From Leuconostoc citreum (GTDB lineage Bacteria; Bacillota; Bacilli; Lactobacillales; Lactobacillaceae): a stretch of DNA of 64,000 nt. The position numbers and the translations under genes were made by a program. The notes beneath the pieces are model-generated. The model searched no databases, was not told the DNA's origin, and saw nothing but the letters and a program-made list of their open reading frames with translations. The DNA is taken from assembly GCF_004354555.1 (NCBI RefSeq), contig NZ_PUFH01000004.1:372001-436000 (forward strand), written 5' to 3'. Position 1 is the stretch's first letter. Every line of letters begins with the position of its first letter. This document shows positions 35,550 through 43,817 of this stretch, piece after piece.

Positions 35550-36999
35550 ATCTGCTCATCAACCTGTTGTTGCTGTTATTGCCGAAATCATTATGACAGT
35601 ACGAGAATTCTTTTTTGTCGTGTTGTTTTTGTTTTTTGGTCACACGCGTAGTATGACGAGTCGCTTAATCGTCATTGTTGGCTTAATCTTGTTAGCAATA
35701 CTTTTTGGTGTTTTACGATGGTGGTTTTTTACATATGACGTGACACCTCATGAAATAACACTCAAGAAAGGGGTGTTCATTAGAAAATATGTACATATGC
35801 CTTTCGAGCGAATACAGACGATTACACGTACACAACCATTTTATTTTCAGCCATTTGATGTTTATCGGGTAAGTATCAAGACATCTGGCAAAAAAGATGA
35901 TCGTTTAGTTTTTAGTGCGTTACGCTTAACTCAAATTGAAGTGATCGAACAATATCGTCAGCAATCACAAACGAAAACAACTGAGTCAAAGGAAGTACCA
36001 AAAGCCGATCATGTTTACCATATCCAGACATCTGAACTTGTCGTGTTTGCTTTGACATCATTAGGGAGTTTGGGCATTTTTGGTGCCTTAGCAACAGTCA
36101 TTTCTGAATTGAGTATGCATATGCCACAGGATTTAGTGGCAAAGTTTGATCACTGGTTTTCAGGTCAAACGTTTGCAGGGTATATCATGATTTTGGCTGT
36201 CATCTTAATTGTGAGCTTAGTCATTGCCTTTGCACGAATTTATAACCGCTATTATCACTTTACATTGACACGATTTGGCGTTCATCTAGCCATCACACAA
36301 GGTTTATTGACTAAAAAAGAAATACAGTTGCGCTTATCGCGTATTCAAGCCGTACACTACGAGCAATCTTTATTAAGACGTTGGGTAAACCTCGCAACAA
36401 TCAATGTCTTGTTAGCTTCATCAGGCCGAGGGGATAAAGAGAAACAGGATAAAACGACGATTATACCTGTTGTTAGTAGTTCAAAAGCGTATCATGTGTT
36501 GTCTGATTTCTTACCTAGTTATCGGTTGATTACACCAAAAAAGGCTATTGGTATTGACCATGCTATGTTTTATGAGCTACGTTATGAGGTGCTCATGAGC
36601 CTAATCTATTTAACTTTGCCGACTGTGATTTATTTTGGTTGCGCTTATGTCTGGCATTGGCCGACAATTTATAGTGTCATTGGTATTTTCATATTGTCTG
36701 TTTTAATAATTTATGTTATGATATGTGCGGCTGTTCGCATGACAGACCAGCGATTAGTCATTGAACAAGAAACATTAACCCTTCAAACATCTCAATGGCT
36801 GACCAAACATGTGTATACAATTCCTCGTGACAAGATTCAGGGGGCGAAAGCAACGCAAAGTTGCTTTATGATTAAGTCACAAGCACAACATCTGCGCGTT
36901 ATAATTCGGAATGGCGATAGGGCTAAAATGATTGACATGCGTTATTTACCAGAAGCAGAAGTAGAAAGGGTTATACGTTGGATAACACATGTCAAGTAA
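35539..36999 (+). CDS. YdbT-like multi-PH-domain membrane protein
   Basis: 486 residues with three DUF304/bacterial PH modules alternating with paired transmembrane helices: first module around residues 70-130 (ITLKKGVFIRKYVHMPFERIQTI), second around 240-330 (LTRFGVHLAITQGLLTKKEIQLRLSRIQAV), third near the C-terminus (VIEQETLTLQTSQW). Start chosen at ATG 35539 after GAGG; it overlaps ydbS by 11 bp. Role inferred only as envelope-associated. Confidence 0.82.
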   Translation: MMTKSAHQPVVAVIAEIIMTVREFFFVVLFLFFGHTRSMTSRLIVIVGLILLAILFGVLRWWFFTYDVTPHEITLKKGVFIRKYVHMPFERIQTITRTQPFYFQPFDVYRVSIKTSGKKDDRLVFSALRLTQIEVIEQYRQQSQTKTTESKEVPKADHVYHIQTSELVVFALTSLGSLGIFGALATVISELSMHMPQDLVAKFDHWFSGQTFAGYIMILAVILIVSLVIAFARIYNRYYHFTLTRFGVHLAITQGLLTKKEIQLRLSRIQAVHYEQSLLRRWVNLATINVLLASSGRGDKEKQDKTTIIPVVSSSKAYHVLSDFLPSYRLITPKKAIGIDHAMFYELRYEVLMSLIYLTLPTVIYFGCAYVWHWPTIYSVIGIFILSVLIIYVMICAAVRMTDQRLVIEQETLTLQTSQWLTKHVYTIPRDKIQGAKATQSCFMIKSQAQHLRVIIRNGDRAKMIDMRYLPEAEVERVIRWITHVK

Positions 37000-37005
37000 A
37001 AACCC

Positions 37006-37034
37006 TTGACATAAGATTGGTTTAGTGGGATACT
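37006..37034 (+). promoter_or_regulatory. Promoter of rpsP
   Basis: TTGACA (37006-37011), 17-bp spacer, GATACT (37029-37034). Leader of about 45 nt before the strong GGAGG of rpsP. Confidence 0.65.
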
Positions 37035-37087
37035 ATTAGTTGTAAATAAAGTGCAAAAAGCACAAAAGAAATTTGGAGGACATTAAT

Positions 37088-37501
37088 ATGTCAGTAAAAA
37101 TCCGTTTGAAGCGTATGGGTGCTAAGAAGCGTCCTTTCTACCGTGTTGTTATCGCTGATTCACGTTCACCTCGTGATGGCCGTTTCATCGAAACAGTTGG
37201 AACATACAACCCAATTGCACAACCAGCAGAAATCAAGCTTGATGAAGCAAAGATTTTGACATGGTTGAGCAATGGTGCGCAACCATCAGATACTGCACGT
37301 AACTTGTTGAGCAATGCAGGTATTTTAGCAAAGTTTGCTGAAATGAAGGCTGCTAAGAAGTCAACTGCTGCAAAGCCTGCAGCATCAGCTACAAAGCCAA
37401 CAGAAAAGAATACTGTTGCCGAAATCAAAGCTTATTTGGATGCTCAAGGCACTCAATATGCATCATCAGCTAAGAAAGCCGATTTGTTAGCATTGGTATA
37501 A
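37088..37501 (+). CDS. rpsP: 30S ribosomal protein S16 with C-terminal HeH/SAP-like extension
   Basis: Residues 1-88 are a complete S16 ([30 protein letters not shown]). Residues 89-104 are an Ala/Lys/Thr linker. Residues 105-137 ([14 protein letters not shown]...KKADLLALV) look like a helix-extended-loop-helix (HeH/SAP-like) nucleic-acid-binding motif. Most S16 proteins are 80-100 residues, so the extra 50 residues are unusual. The ATG at 37088 is preceded by GGAGG. Usual downstream partners rimM and trmD are 15 kb away. Confidence 0.93.
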   Translation: MSVKIRLKRMGAKKRPFYRVVIADSRSPRDGRFIETVGTYNPIAQPAEIKLDEAKILTWLSNGAQPSDTARNLLSNAGILAKFAEMKAAKKSTAAKPAASATKPTEKNTVAEIKAYLDAQGTQYASSAKKADLLALV

Positions 37502-37521
37502 TTGATAATATTGTATGATTT

Positions 37522-37567
37522 GAAAGTGATAATTGCGCTAATTTGTTAGCATAGTTATCACTTTTTG
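37522..37567 (+). terminator. Terminator after rpsP
   Basis: AAAGTGATAA pairs with TTATCACTTT, enclosing an inner GCTAA/TTAGC stem, followed by T5. It shows that rpsP is not co-transcribed with rimM-trmD. Confidence 0.8.
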
Positions 37568-37601
37568 TATGTAATATAATGCTGACGACTAAGTTTTGAG
37601 A

Positions 37602-37610
37602 TGGTATAAT
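37602..37610 (+). promoter_or_regulatory. Extended -10 of the nucleotidase gene
   Basis: TGGTATAAT at 37602-37610, about 58 nt upstream of the ATG. Confidence 0.5.
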
Positions 37611-37667
37611 GATGGTGTCCAAGTTTTGAAAGTGCTTTCTTTAACTTTGACATTATGGAGAAAACAC

Positions 37668-38264
37668 ATGTTAGCAAAACCTAAGCTGTTTTTAGATATG
37701 GATAATGTGCTTGTGGATACGTTGTCTGTTTTAAATACCCTTGATATGGCGCAATTCCAGGTAGATAAACCAGACCAAATTCCTGGTATTTTTCGTCATT
37801 TACCACCAATGTCCGGCGCTGTTGAAGGCATTAATGTTTTGGCAGCAGATTTTGAGTTGTACATTTTATCAACTGCACCATGGCGTAATCCCAGTGCTTG
37901 GCAAGATAAACTTTTATGGTTGACAGATTATTTTGGGAATGATAATACTAGCCCTTTTTATAAGCGTGTTATTTTAACACATGATAAAGGAATCGTTCAT
38001 AAGACCGGTGGTATTTTGTTGGATGATCGACCTTATCATGGTGCTAGTCAGTGGCAAGATAATACAGTGGATAGTTTATGGCTGCAGTATGGCTACGATA
38101 CTAATCTTGTTTGGTCAAAAGACTTAGTTGCATACCTTCAAGCAGTTGCAAAATCGTATCAATTATCAGGCAAGTTACGAATGAGCGCTGAAAATATTGC
38201 AAAAGATAAGCATTATCAATTATTTGGGCACACAGAAACTTTTGAAAAAGCACCTTGGGAATAA
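37668..38264 (+). CDS. 5'(3')-deoxyribonucleotidase-like HAD phosphatase
   Basis: 198 residues, HAD superfamily NT5C group. Motif I is LDMDNVLVDT (nucleophile and acid/base Asp pair), motif III/IV region LDDRPYHGASQW. Likely dephosphorylates deoxynucleotides or other small phosphates. The ATG at 37668 has GGAG 8 nt upstream; longer in-frame starts run through the promoter. Single gene, closed by a terminator. Confidence 0.85.
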   Translation: MLAKPKLFLDMDNVLVDTLSVLNTLDMAQFQVDKPDQIPGIFRHLPPMSGAVEGINVLAADFELYILSTAPWRNPSAWQDKLLWLTDYFGNDNTSPFYKRVILTHDKGIVHKTGGILLDDRPYHGASQWQDNTVDSLWLQYGYDTNLVWSKDLVAYLQAVAKSYQLSGKLRMSAENIAKDKHYQLFGHTETFEKAPWE

Positions 38265-38270
38265 ACTATT

Positions 38271-38302
38271 AAAAAAGCAATCAAGAATTGATTGCTTTTT
38301 TT
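38271..38302 (+). terminator. Terminator after the nucleotidase gene
   Basis: AAAAAGCAATCA pairs with TGATTGCTTTTT around an AGAAT loop, followed by more T. Confidence 0.88.
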
Positions 38303-38336
38303 GTGACATGTTATGACTATTTATGACACAAAAAGC

Positions 38337-38389
38337 TTGCAAAAAATATTAAAAGCAGTTATTATTAAATCGTAAAGAAAGCGCTTACA
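38337..38389 (+). promoter_or_regulatory. Fructose operon promoter and cre site
   Basis: TTGCAA (38337-38342), 17-bp spacer, TATTAT (38360-38365). The cre AGAAAGCGCTTACA (38376-38389) lies at the predicted start of transcription, one base off consensus at its first position. CcpA repression is expected. Confidence 0.65.
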
Positions 38390-38405
38390 AATAGTGAGGA
38401 CAAAC

Positions 38406-39170
38406 ATGATTGTCGCAGAACGTAAGAAACAAATTTTAAAAATCATCCAAAAAAATCAATTTATTTCGCTACAAGAACTCAAAAAGGTAACAAAGACATC
38501 ATTGTCTACGGTGCGTCGAGATTTGGATATTTTGGCTGCTGATGGGTTAGTACGTCGTGTACACGGTGGTGTTGAATGGATAGAGCCGAGCCGTGGTAGT
38601 TTACCGGTGAGTGAACGTTTATCACTGTATCAAGCAACGAAACAAAAAATTGCGCAACGCGCAGCACAACAATTACAAGGTGGTGAAATTATATTTCTTG
38701 ATGCCGGCACAACGACAGGAGAACTTATTCCATATTTAGCAGATAAAAAACCTGCAGTGACAGTCGTCACGAATTCAGTCCATCATGCAGCCCAACTATC
38801 CGATTTGATGATACCCGTAATGATTATTGGTGGGCAAGTAAAGCAGACAACTGATGCGGTTATTGGCGCAGCAGCTGTTAATCAAATCAATCATATGGTA
38901 TTTAATGTTAGTTTTGTTGGGGCCGATGGTCTGTCGGTCGAATTTGGCTTAACGACACCAGATTTAGAGGAAGCAGCAATAAAAAAAGCTGTTGTTGAGC
39001 GGTCAAAGGTGAGCTATGTGTTGGCTGATAATAGCAAAATTGGAACGGCTGCCTTTGCAAAAGCAGTTGATTTAGAACGTGTTGTCTTAGTAACATCAGC
39101 TCTAACCAATCAGCAGTGGCAAGTATTAAGCCAAGCTATGACAGTAATAGATGCGGAGGAAAATAAATGA
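38406..39170 (+). CDS. fruR: DeoR-family regulator of the fructose operon
   Basis: 254 residues. N-terminal DeoR winged helix (QFISLQELKKVTKTSLSTVRRDLDIL, about residues 17-45) and C-terminal sugar-phosphate sensing domain with DAGTTTGEL, VGADGLS and LADNSKIG. First gene of the fruR-fruK-fruA operon, so it probably represses it and responds to fructose-1-phosphate or fructose-1,6-bisphosphate. ATG at 38406 chosen after GAGGA; a GTG at 38394 is in frame. Overlaps fruK by 4 bp. Confidence 0.9.
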   Translation: MIVAERKKQILKIIQKNQFISLQELKKVTKTSLSTVRRDLDILAADGLVRRVHGGVEWIEPSRGSLPVSERLSLYQATKQKIAQRAAQQLQGGEIIFLDAGTTTGELIPYLADKKPAVTVVTNSVHHAAQLSDLMIPVMIIGGQVKQTTDAVIGAAAVNQINHMVFNVSFVGADGLSVEFGLTTPDLEEAAIKKAVVERSKVSYVLADNSKIGTAAFAKAVDLERVVLVTSALTNQQWQVLSQAMTVIDAEENK

Positions 39171-40084
39171 TTTATACAGTCACCTTAAATCCTTCTTTGG
39201 ATTATATTACGCGGCTAACACACCTTAAACTAGGCGAAACAAATCGCTCAGATTCGCAAATAATGTATCCCGGAGGTAAAGGTATTAATGTTAGCCGATT
39301 ATTGGCACATCTAGCTATTGCTAACACGGCTTGGGGGTTTTTGGGTGGTTATACTGGTCAGCATCTGCAAGCTACCTTATCTGAATCGCATATTCACCAA
39401 AATTTTACAACAATTGCTGGCAATACACGTATTAATATTAAGATAAAAGCAGCTGAAGAAACCGAGATTAATGCTACAGGGCCTCATATTAGTGATGACG
39501 AAGTGGCGCTATTTCTCTCACATTTTGATGTATTAACAGCTCAAGATATTGTGATTTTATCAGGTAGTGTGCCTAAAAATTTAAATGATACAATTTATCA
39601 AAAAATGCTAGACAAAATTCAAGAGCGACAGGCAGCATTTGTTATCGATACCACAGGGGAACAATTACAATTAGCTTTACGCCGTCAACCATTATTGGTC
39701 AAACCTAACCGTGCAGAACTGGCACAGCTTTATCAGGTGCCACTTACGCAACCCAAAGAGGTTATACGTTGGGGACAGCAATTATTGAAAGATGGCGCAA
39801 GATATGCGATTGTTTCATTAGCAGGGGATGGAGCGATATTATTTACAACAACAGGGCAATATTTTGCACAACCGGTTGTCGGTAAAGTGGCAAACTCCGT
39901 TGGTGCTGGGGATTCAATGATTGCTGGCTTTGTTGGCACTTGGTTAACAACAGGAGATGTAATGGCAAGTTTTAGAATGGCGGTAGCTAGTGGGACAGCC
40001 ACCGCATTCAGTGATGATATTGCAACGCAAGAAAAGATTAATGCAGTTTATGAACAAGTGATTGTCACACCATATGATATGTGA
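39167..40084 (+). CDS. fruK: 1-phosphofructokinase
   Basis: Phosphorylates fructose-1-phosphate to fructose-1,6-bisphosphate; PfkB-family kinase of 305 residues. N-terminal TVTLNPSLDYI, sugar site PGGKGINVSR, and the C-terminal anion hole/catalytic Asp motif NSVGAGDSMIAGF are diagnostic. Between the regulator and the fructose PTS enzyme, 9 bp before fruA. In an obligate heterofermenter the product would need an aldolase or phosphatase route that is not visible here. Confidence 0.94.
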   Translation: MIYTVTLNPSLDYITRLTHLKLGETNRSDSQIMYPGGKGINVSRLLAHLAIANTAWGFLGGYTGQHLQATLSESHIHQNFTTIAGNTRINIKIKAAEETEINATGPHISDDEVALFLSHFDVLTAQDIVILSGSVPKNLNDTIYQKMLDKIQERQAAFVIDTTGEQLQLALRRQPLLVKPNRAELAQLYQVPLTQPKEVIRWGQQLLKDGARYAIVSLAGDGAILFTTTGQYFAQPVVGKVANSVGAGDSMIAGFVGTWLTTGDVMASFRMAVASGTATAFSDDIATQEKINAVYEQVIVTPYDM

Positions 40085-40093
40085 GGAAACATC

Positions 40094-42013
40094 ATGAAAA
40101 TTAGTGAATTGTTAGTACCTGAAGTAATGATTTTAGATTTAAAGGCAAAGACTAAACAAGCAGCTTTTGAAGAAATGATTAATCGGTTGTATGAAGCTGG
40201 TCGTATTACTGATAAAAAAGTATTTTTAGAAGGTATTTTGGCTCGTGAATCACAAACGACGACTGGTTTGGGTGATGGCATTGCGATGCCACATGCTAAA
40301 AATAGTGCCGTAAAAATGCCAACAGTTGCTTTTGCACGATCAACCGCTGGCGTAGACTATCAAGCTATGGATGGACAGCCAGTGCATTTGTTATTTATGA
40401 TTGCTGTGCCAGCAAATGCTAATAATACCCATTTGGAGGCGCTAGCCAGCTTATCACGTTATCTGCTACAAGATGGCTTTATGGATAAACTCAAGCAGGC
40501 AACAACACCCGATGATGTGGTGAATTTATTTACAACTCAAGAAACGGCACCAAATACAGCACATGTTGAAGATGACGCCCCATATTTGGTAGCGGTTACT
40601 GCATGTACAACTGGCATTGCGCATACTTATATGGCTGAAGAAGCATTAAAAAAAAAAGCTGATAAGCTAGGTATTCGTATTAAAGTGGAAACAAATGGTG
40701 CTGGTGGCGTTGGAAATAAGTTAACCGACTCTGATATTGCGCATGCACAGGGTGTCATTATTGCCGCAGATAAAAAAGTCGAGATGGCACGTTTTGATGG
40801 AAAACCCTTGATTAATCGGCCTGTAGCCGATGGCATTCGCAAACCAGACGAGTTAATTGAATTAGCACTACGGCAAACTGCACCAATATATCATAGTCAA
40901 GAGGCCAAAACGACAAACTCTTCGGAAACAACACAATCCATTGGTAAAGCATTCTACCGTCATTTGATGAGTGGCGTCTCAAGTATGTTGCCATTCGTTA
41001 TTGGCGGTGGTATTGCCATTGCATTTGCTTTTCTAATTGATCAAAGCTTAGGTGTGCCAAAAGATGCATTGTCTAGTTTAGGAACTTATCATCCAATTGC
41101 TGCTTTTTTTAAGCAGATTGGTGGGGCAGCCTTTGGCTTTATGTTACCAGTTCTTGCTGGATACATTGCTTATTCTATTGCTGAAAAGCCTGGACTCGTT
41201 GCTGGATTTGTTGCCGGTGCACTAGCTGCCAATGGTTATAATCTGTATAATGTTGGCCTTAATGTTAAGCATATGCCAATTCCATCAGGATTTCTAGGCG
41301 CACTTGTCGGCGGATTCTTAGCCGGCGGTATCATGTTATTACTTAAAAAACTTTTCCAAAGTTTGCCGAAATCTTTGGACGGCATTAAATCCATCTTGTT
41401 CTATCCGGTCTTAGGTGTCTTGTTAACTGGATTTGCGATGTTACTGATTAATATTCCAATGTCTGCAATCAACACAGGATTGAATCATTTTTTGTCAGGC
41501 TTAAGTGGAACCAACGCTGTTTTGCTAGGTATTATTCTTGGTGGCATGATGGCCATTGATATGGGTGGACCGGTTAATAAAGCGGCTTACGTGTTTGGTA
41601 CTGGGACTTTAGCTGCAACAGTTGCTACTGGTGGGTCCAATATTATGGCCGCAGTGATGGCTGGTGGCATGGTGCCACCGTTGGCAGTCTTTGTGGCAAC
41701 GCTAATTTTTAAGCAGAAATTTGATCAACAAGAACGACAAGCTGGTTTGACAAACATTGTGATGGGCCTGTCGTTTATCACTGAGGGGGCCATTCCCTTT
41801 GCAGCGGCAGACCCAGCACGCGCTATCCCAAGTTTTATGGTTGGTTCAGCAGTTGCTGGGGGGTTAGTTGGTTTGACTGGTATTAAATTATTAGCCCCAC
41901 ATGGTGGTATCTTTGTTATTGCACTAACGAGTTCACCATTACTTTACCTTGTGTTTATCGGCATTGGTGCCATTATTTCTGGTGTTATTTTCGGTTTGTT
42001 GAAGAAAGGTTAA
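40094..42013 (+). CDS. fruA: Fructose-specific PTS enzyme IIABC
   Basis: Imports and phosphorylates fructose to fructose-1-phosphate; 639 residues in IIA-IIB-IIC order. IIA (about 1-150) has phospho-His67 in AMPHAKNS; IIB (about 163-260) has phospho-Cys171 in VTACTTGIAHTYMAEEAL; IIC (about 290-639) is the membrane channel with repeated GGxxAG helices and FITEGAIPFAAADP. Complete and apparently functional. It could recover the fructose released by the glucansucrase encoded 2 kb downstream. Confidence 0.95.
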   Translation: MKISELLVPEVMILDLKAKTKQAAFEEMINRLYEAGRITDKKVFLEGILARESQTTTGLGDGIAMPHAKNSAVKMPTVAFARSTAGVDYQAMDGQPVHLLFMIAVPANANNTHLEALASLSRYLLQDGFMDKLKQATTPDDVVNLFTTQETAPNTAHVEDDAPYLVAVTACTTGIAHTYMAEEALKKKADKLGIRIKVETNGAGGVGNKLTDSDIAHAQGVIIAADKKVEMARFDGKPLINRPVADGIRKPDELIELALRQTAPIYHSQEAKTTNSSETTQSIGKAFYRHLMSGVSSMLPFVIGGGIAIAFAFLIDQSLGVPKDALSSLGTYHPIAAFFKQIGGAAFGFMLPVLAGYIAYSIAEKPGLVAGFVAGALAANGYNLYNVGLNVKHMPIPSGFLGALVGGFLAGGIMLLLKKLFQSLPKSLDGIKSILFYPVLGVLLTGFAMLLINIPMSAINTGLNHFLSGLSGTNAVLLGIILGGMMAIDMGGPVNKAAYVFGTGTLAATVATGGSNIMAAVMAGGMVPPLAVFVATLIFKQKFDQQERQAGLTNIVMGLSFITEGAIPFAAADPARAIPSFMVGSAVAGGLVGLTGIKLLAPHGGIFVIALTSSPLLYLVFIGIGAIISGVIFGLLKKG

Positions 42014-42059
42014 TGGCATGTTAAGTAGAGATTATTGTTATACTATCAGATACTTTTCA

Positions 42060-42068
42060 TGGTAAAAT
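42060..42068 (+). promoter_or_regulatory. Extended -10 of ogt, 6 nt from the ATG
   Basis: TGGTAAAAT (TAAAAT 42063-42068). The ATG at 42075 follows after AATAAC, with no ribosome site. Confidence 0.55.
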
Positions 42069-42074
42069 AATAAC

Positions 42075-42572
42075 ATGATTATTTACGACACAATGAAATT
42101 TAAGAATTGGCAGTTAACCCTTTTTAAAGATAATGAGGCGATTGTCTTTATTAGTTTTGCTGATGATGGTGTTGCTGAATTTTCATTACAATATCCCCGC
42201 ATGAAGCTTCAATACGCTAAAATACCAGAGTTGCGCTATTTTGAACAATATTTATCTGGTGAACGTGTTGATTTTAAAAGGCTTAATGTCGCTTACCTAT
42301 CGGGAACCCCTTTTCAAATTAGTGTCTGGCATGCTTTGCACGAGATGGGCAAGGATGAAAAACTTACTTATCAGCAGTTAGCACAACGTGCTGGACAGCC
42401 AACAGCTATTCGAGCTGTGGCTAGTGCTGTCGGTAAAAATCCGTTAACTATTATTAACCCATGTCATCGTATACTACCAAAAAATGGTGGTGTTGGTCAG
42501 TATCGGTATGGGCAAGCATTAAAAAAATTACTCATCTCATTAGATGATAGTGAAACAACACAATACTTTTAA
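42075..42572 (+). CDS. ogt: Methylated-DNA-protein cysteine methyltransferase
   Basis: Direct-reversal DNA repair protein that removes O6-alkyl groups from guanine; 165 residues. The acceptor Cys130 is in the invariant INPCHRI motif; GTPFQISVWHAL and the arginine-finger region TAIRAVASAVGKNP precede it. Separate from fruA by 61 bp with its own -10 box; no ribosome site, probably leaderless. Confidence 0.93.
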   Translation: MIIYDTMKFKNWQLTLFKDNEAIVFISFADDGVAEFSLQYPRMKLQYAKIPELRYFEQYLSGERVDFKRLNVAYLSGTPFQISVWHALHEMGKDEKLTYQQLAQRAGQPTAIRAVASAVGKNPLTIINPCHRILPKNGGVGQYRYGQALKKLLISLDDSETTQYF

Positions 42573-42648
42573 AATAAATTAATCATTTTTGTTTTGTAAG
42601 CTGAGTTTTTTTTTAACCCAAACTTAAATGAAGCTAATTTATAAAAAA

Positions 42649-42685
42649 CACGGTATTCTATCCGATAGAATATCGTGCTTTTGTT
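42649..42685 (+). terminator. Terminator after ogt
   Basis: CACGGTATTCTAT pairs with ATAGAATATCGTG (one mismatch) around a CCG loop, then CTTTTG. It also lies past the 3' end of the rgg gene on the other strand. Confidence 0.75.
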
Positions 42686-42754
42686 TCGTTACTGACTGCA
42701 CAATGAAATCACTAGGCCTTACTATGACAGACGTTATAAGAAAAATAGACGGTT

Positions 42755-43585
42755 TTACTCACGCATTTGAGCACACTGTAAGGCAATACGTTTAAAAATA
42801 TTTTTGAGATGACAATCATCTAAAATAGTTAATATTGTGTAGGCTTGATCAATTTTGTGTTGCTCATTTCTGTATAATCCGATTAAAAACAGCAACCAAA
42901 CTTGGTGCGTTAAGCTATCCTCTAAAGGTATATCTTCTATTTTTTTGATAATCCATTCAATAATAATTGGCTTATTTTGGAGAAGACTCGTTTCAAAAAA
43001 ACGGATAATAAGATTAGTAATATTATCCAGTTGGTTATATTGCACTGTCTCATAAATATATTGGCCTAGAATATCGGAGATATAGGGTCTAACTAGTGTG
43101 ACCGGTAACATGTTCACTGTGCATTCTAGTAAATAGATGTCGTACAATTGCCAGCTAATGAGCTTGTTGAAATAGTCAATCAATATATTTTGATCTGTTG
43201 TTGATGCGATTCTAAATTTAGTGTGATAGATAGTTGCTTTCAGCATTAAGATATCATGCTTATTGTTTAAAGTTAATGTCTTTCTCAGTTTTAGTTCATT
43301 ATACATGGCATATAAGCCGTCAATGTCATTATGAAGGTACTTATAATTTAATTTATTTCGAAAGTTAACGATATTAAAATCGATTTCAAAATTGTTAGAA
43401 AAATATTCATCGATGGTGATGTCTAGCTCTTTGCAAATAAAATAAATTGATTGTGCATTAGGTAGAATCTGGCCACTTTCAATTCTAGAAACCATAGCTT
43501 GTGAACCGATAAAGGCACCTAACTGTTTTTGAGATAAGTTTTTTAATTTTCGACGTTCTTTGATAATGTTTGTTTCTTTCCGCAT
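42755..43585 (-). CDS. Rgg-family transcriptional regulator
   Basis: 276 residues. N-terminal XRE-type helix-turn-helix (KLKNLSQKQLGAFIGSQAMVSRIESGQ, about residues 13-38), then an all-helical region rich in Leu/Ile/Tyr consistent with the Rgg/MutR peptide-binding repeat domain. It is divergent from dsrE with 232 bp between. In Streptococcus gordonii an Rgg protein next to gtfG controls that glucosyltransferase, so control of dsrE is a reasonable inference. Strongly AT-rich with many ATA codons compared with neighbours, suggesting transfer with the dsrE region. Confidence 0.82.
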   Translation of the reverse strand: MRKETNIIKERRKLKNLSQKQLGAFIGSQAMVSRIESGQILPNAQSIYFICKELDITIDEYFSNNFEIDFNIVNFRNKLNYKYLHNDIDGLYAMYNELKLRKTLTLNNKHDILMLKATIYHTKFRIASTTDQNILIDYFNKLISWQLYDIYLLECTVNMLPVTLVRPYISDILGQYIYETVQYNQLDNITNLIIRFFETSLLQNKPIIIEWIIKKIEDIPLEDSLTHQVWLLFLIGLYRNEQHKIDQAYTILTILDDCHLKNIFKRIALQCAQMRE

Positions 43586-43633
43586 AATAATCTGTCTCCA
43601 TTGCTTTCAAAATAATAATAGTTAATTATTATC

Positions 43634-43696
43634 ATGGAACAATCAATATTTTATTTATATTCACTATTGAATATCCTTTTTTGCATAAATCTCTAG
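43634..43696 (+). CDS. Possible small hydrophobic peptide between rgg and dsrE
   Basis: 20 codons from ATG to TAG, beginning MEQSIFYLYS and ending with the hydrophobic stretch LLNILFCINL. Size, hydrophobicity and place beside an Rgg gene recall the SHP pheromone precursors sensed by Rgg proteins. Against it: no ribosome site, no clear promoter, and most SHP precursors have Lys residues after the Met. Open frames this short arise easily by chance. Confidence 0.2.
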   Translation: MEQSIFYLYSLLNILFCINL

Positions 43697-43817
43697 AGCC
43701 GATTTTTTGGGTTATACAATGAATTGGTAAAGGTTAATCATTTTTACAAAACCATGGTGGTTTTTTATTTTTTCTAAAATTACCGAACTAGAGGAAGAGA
43801 AAAGGAGCAATAGTTGT

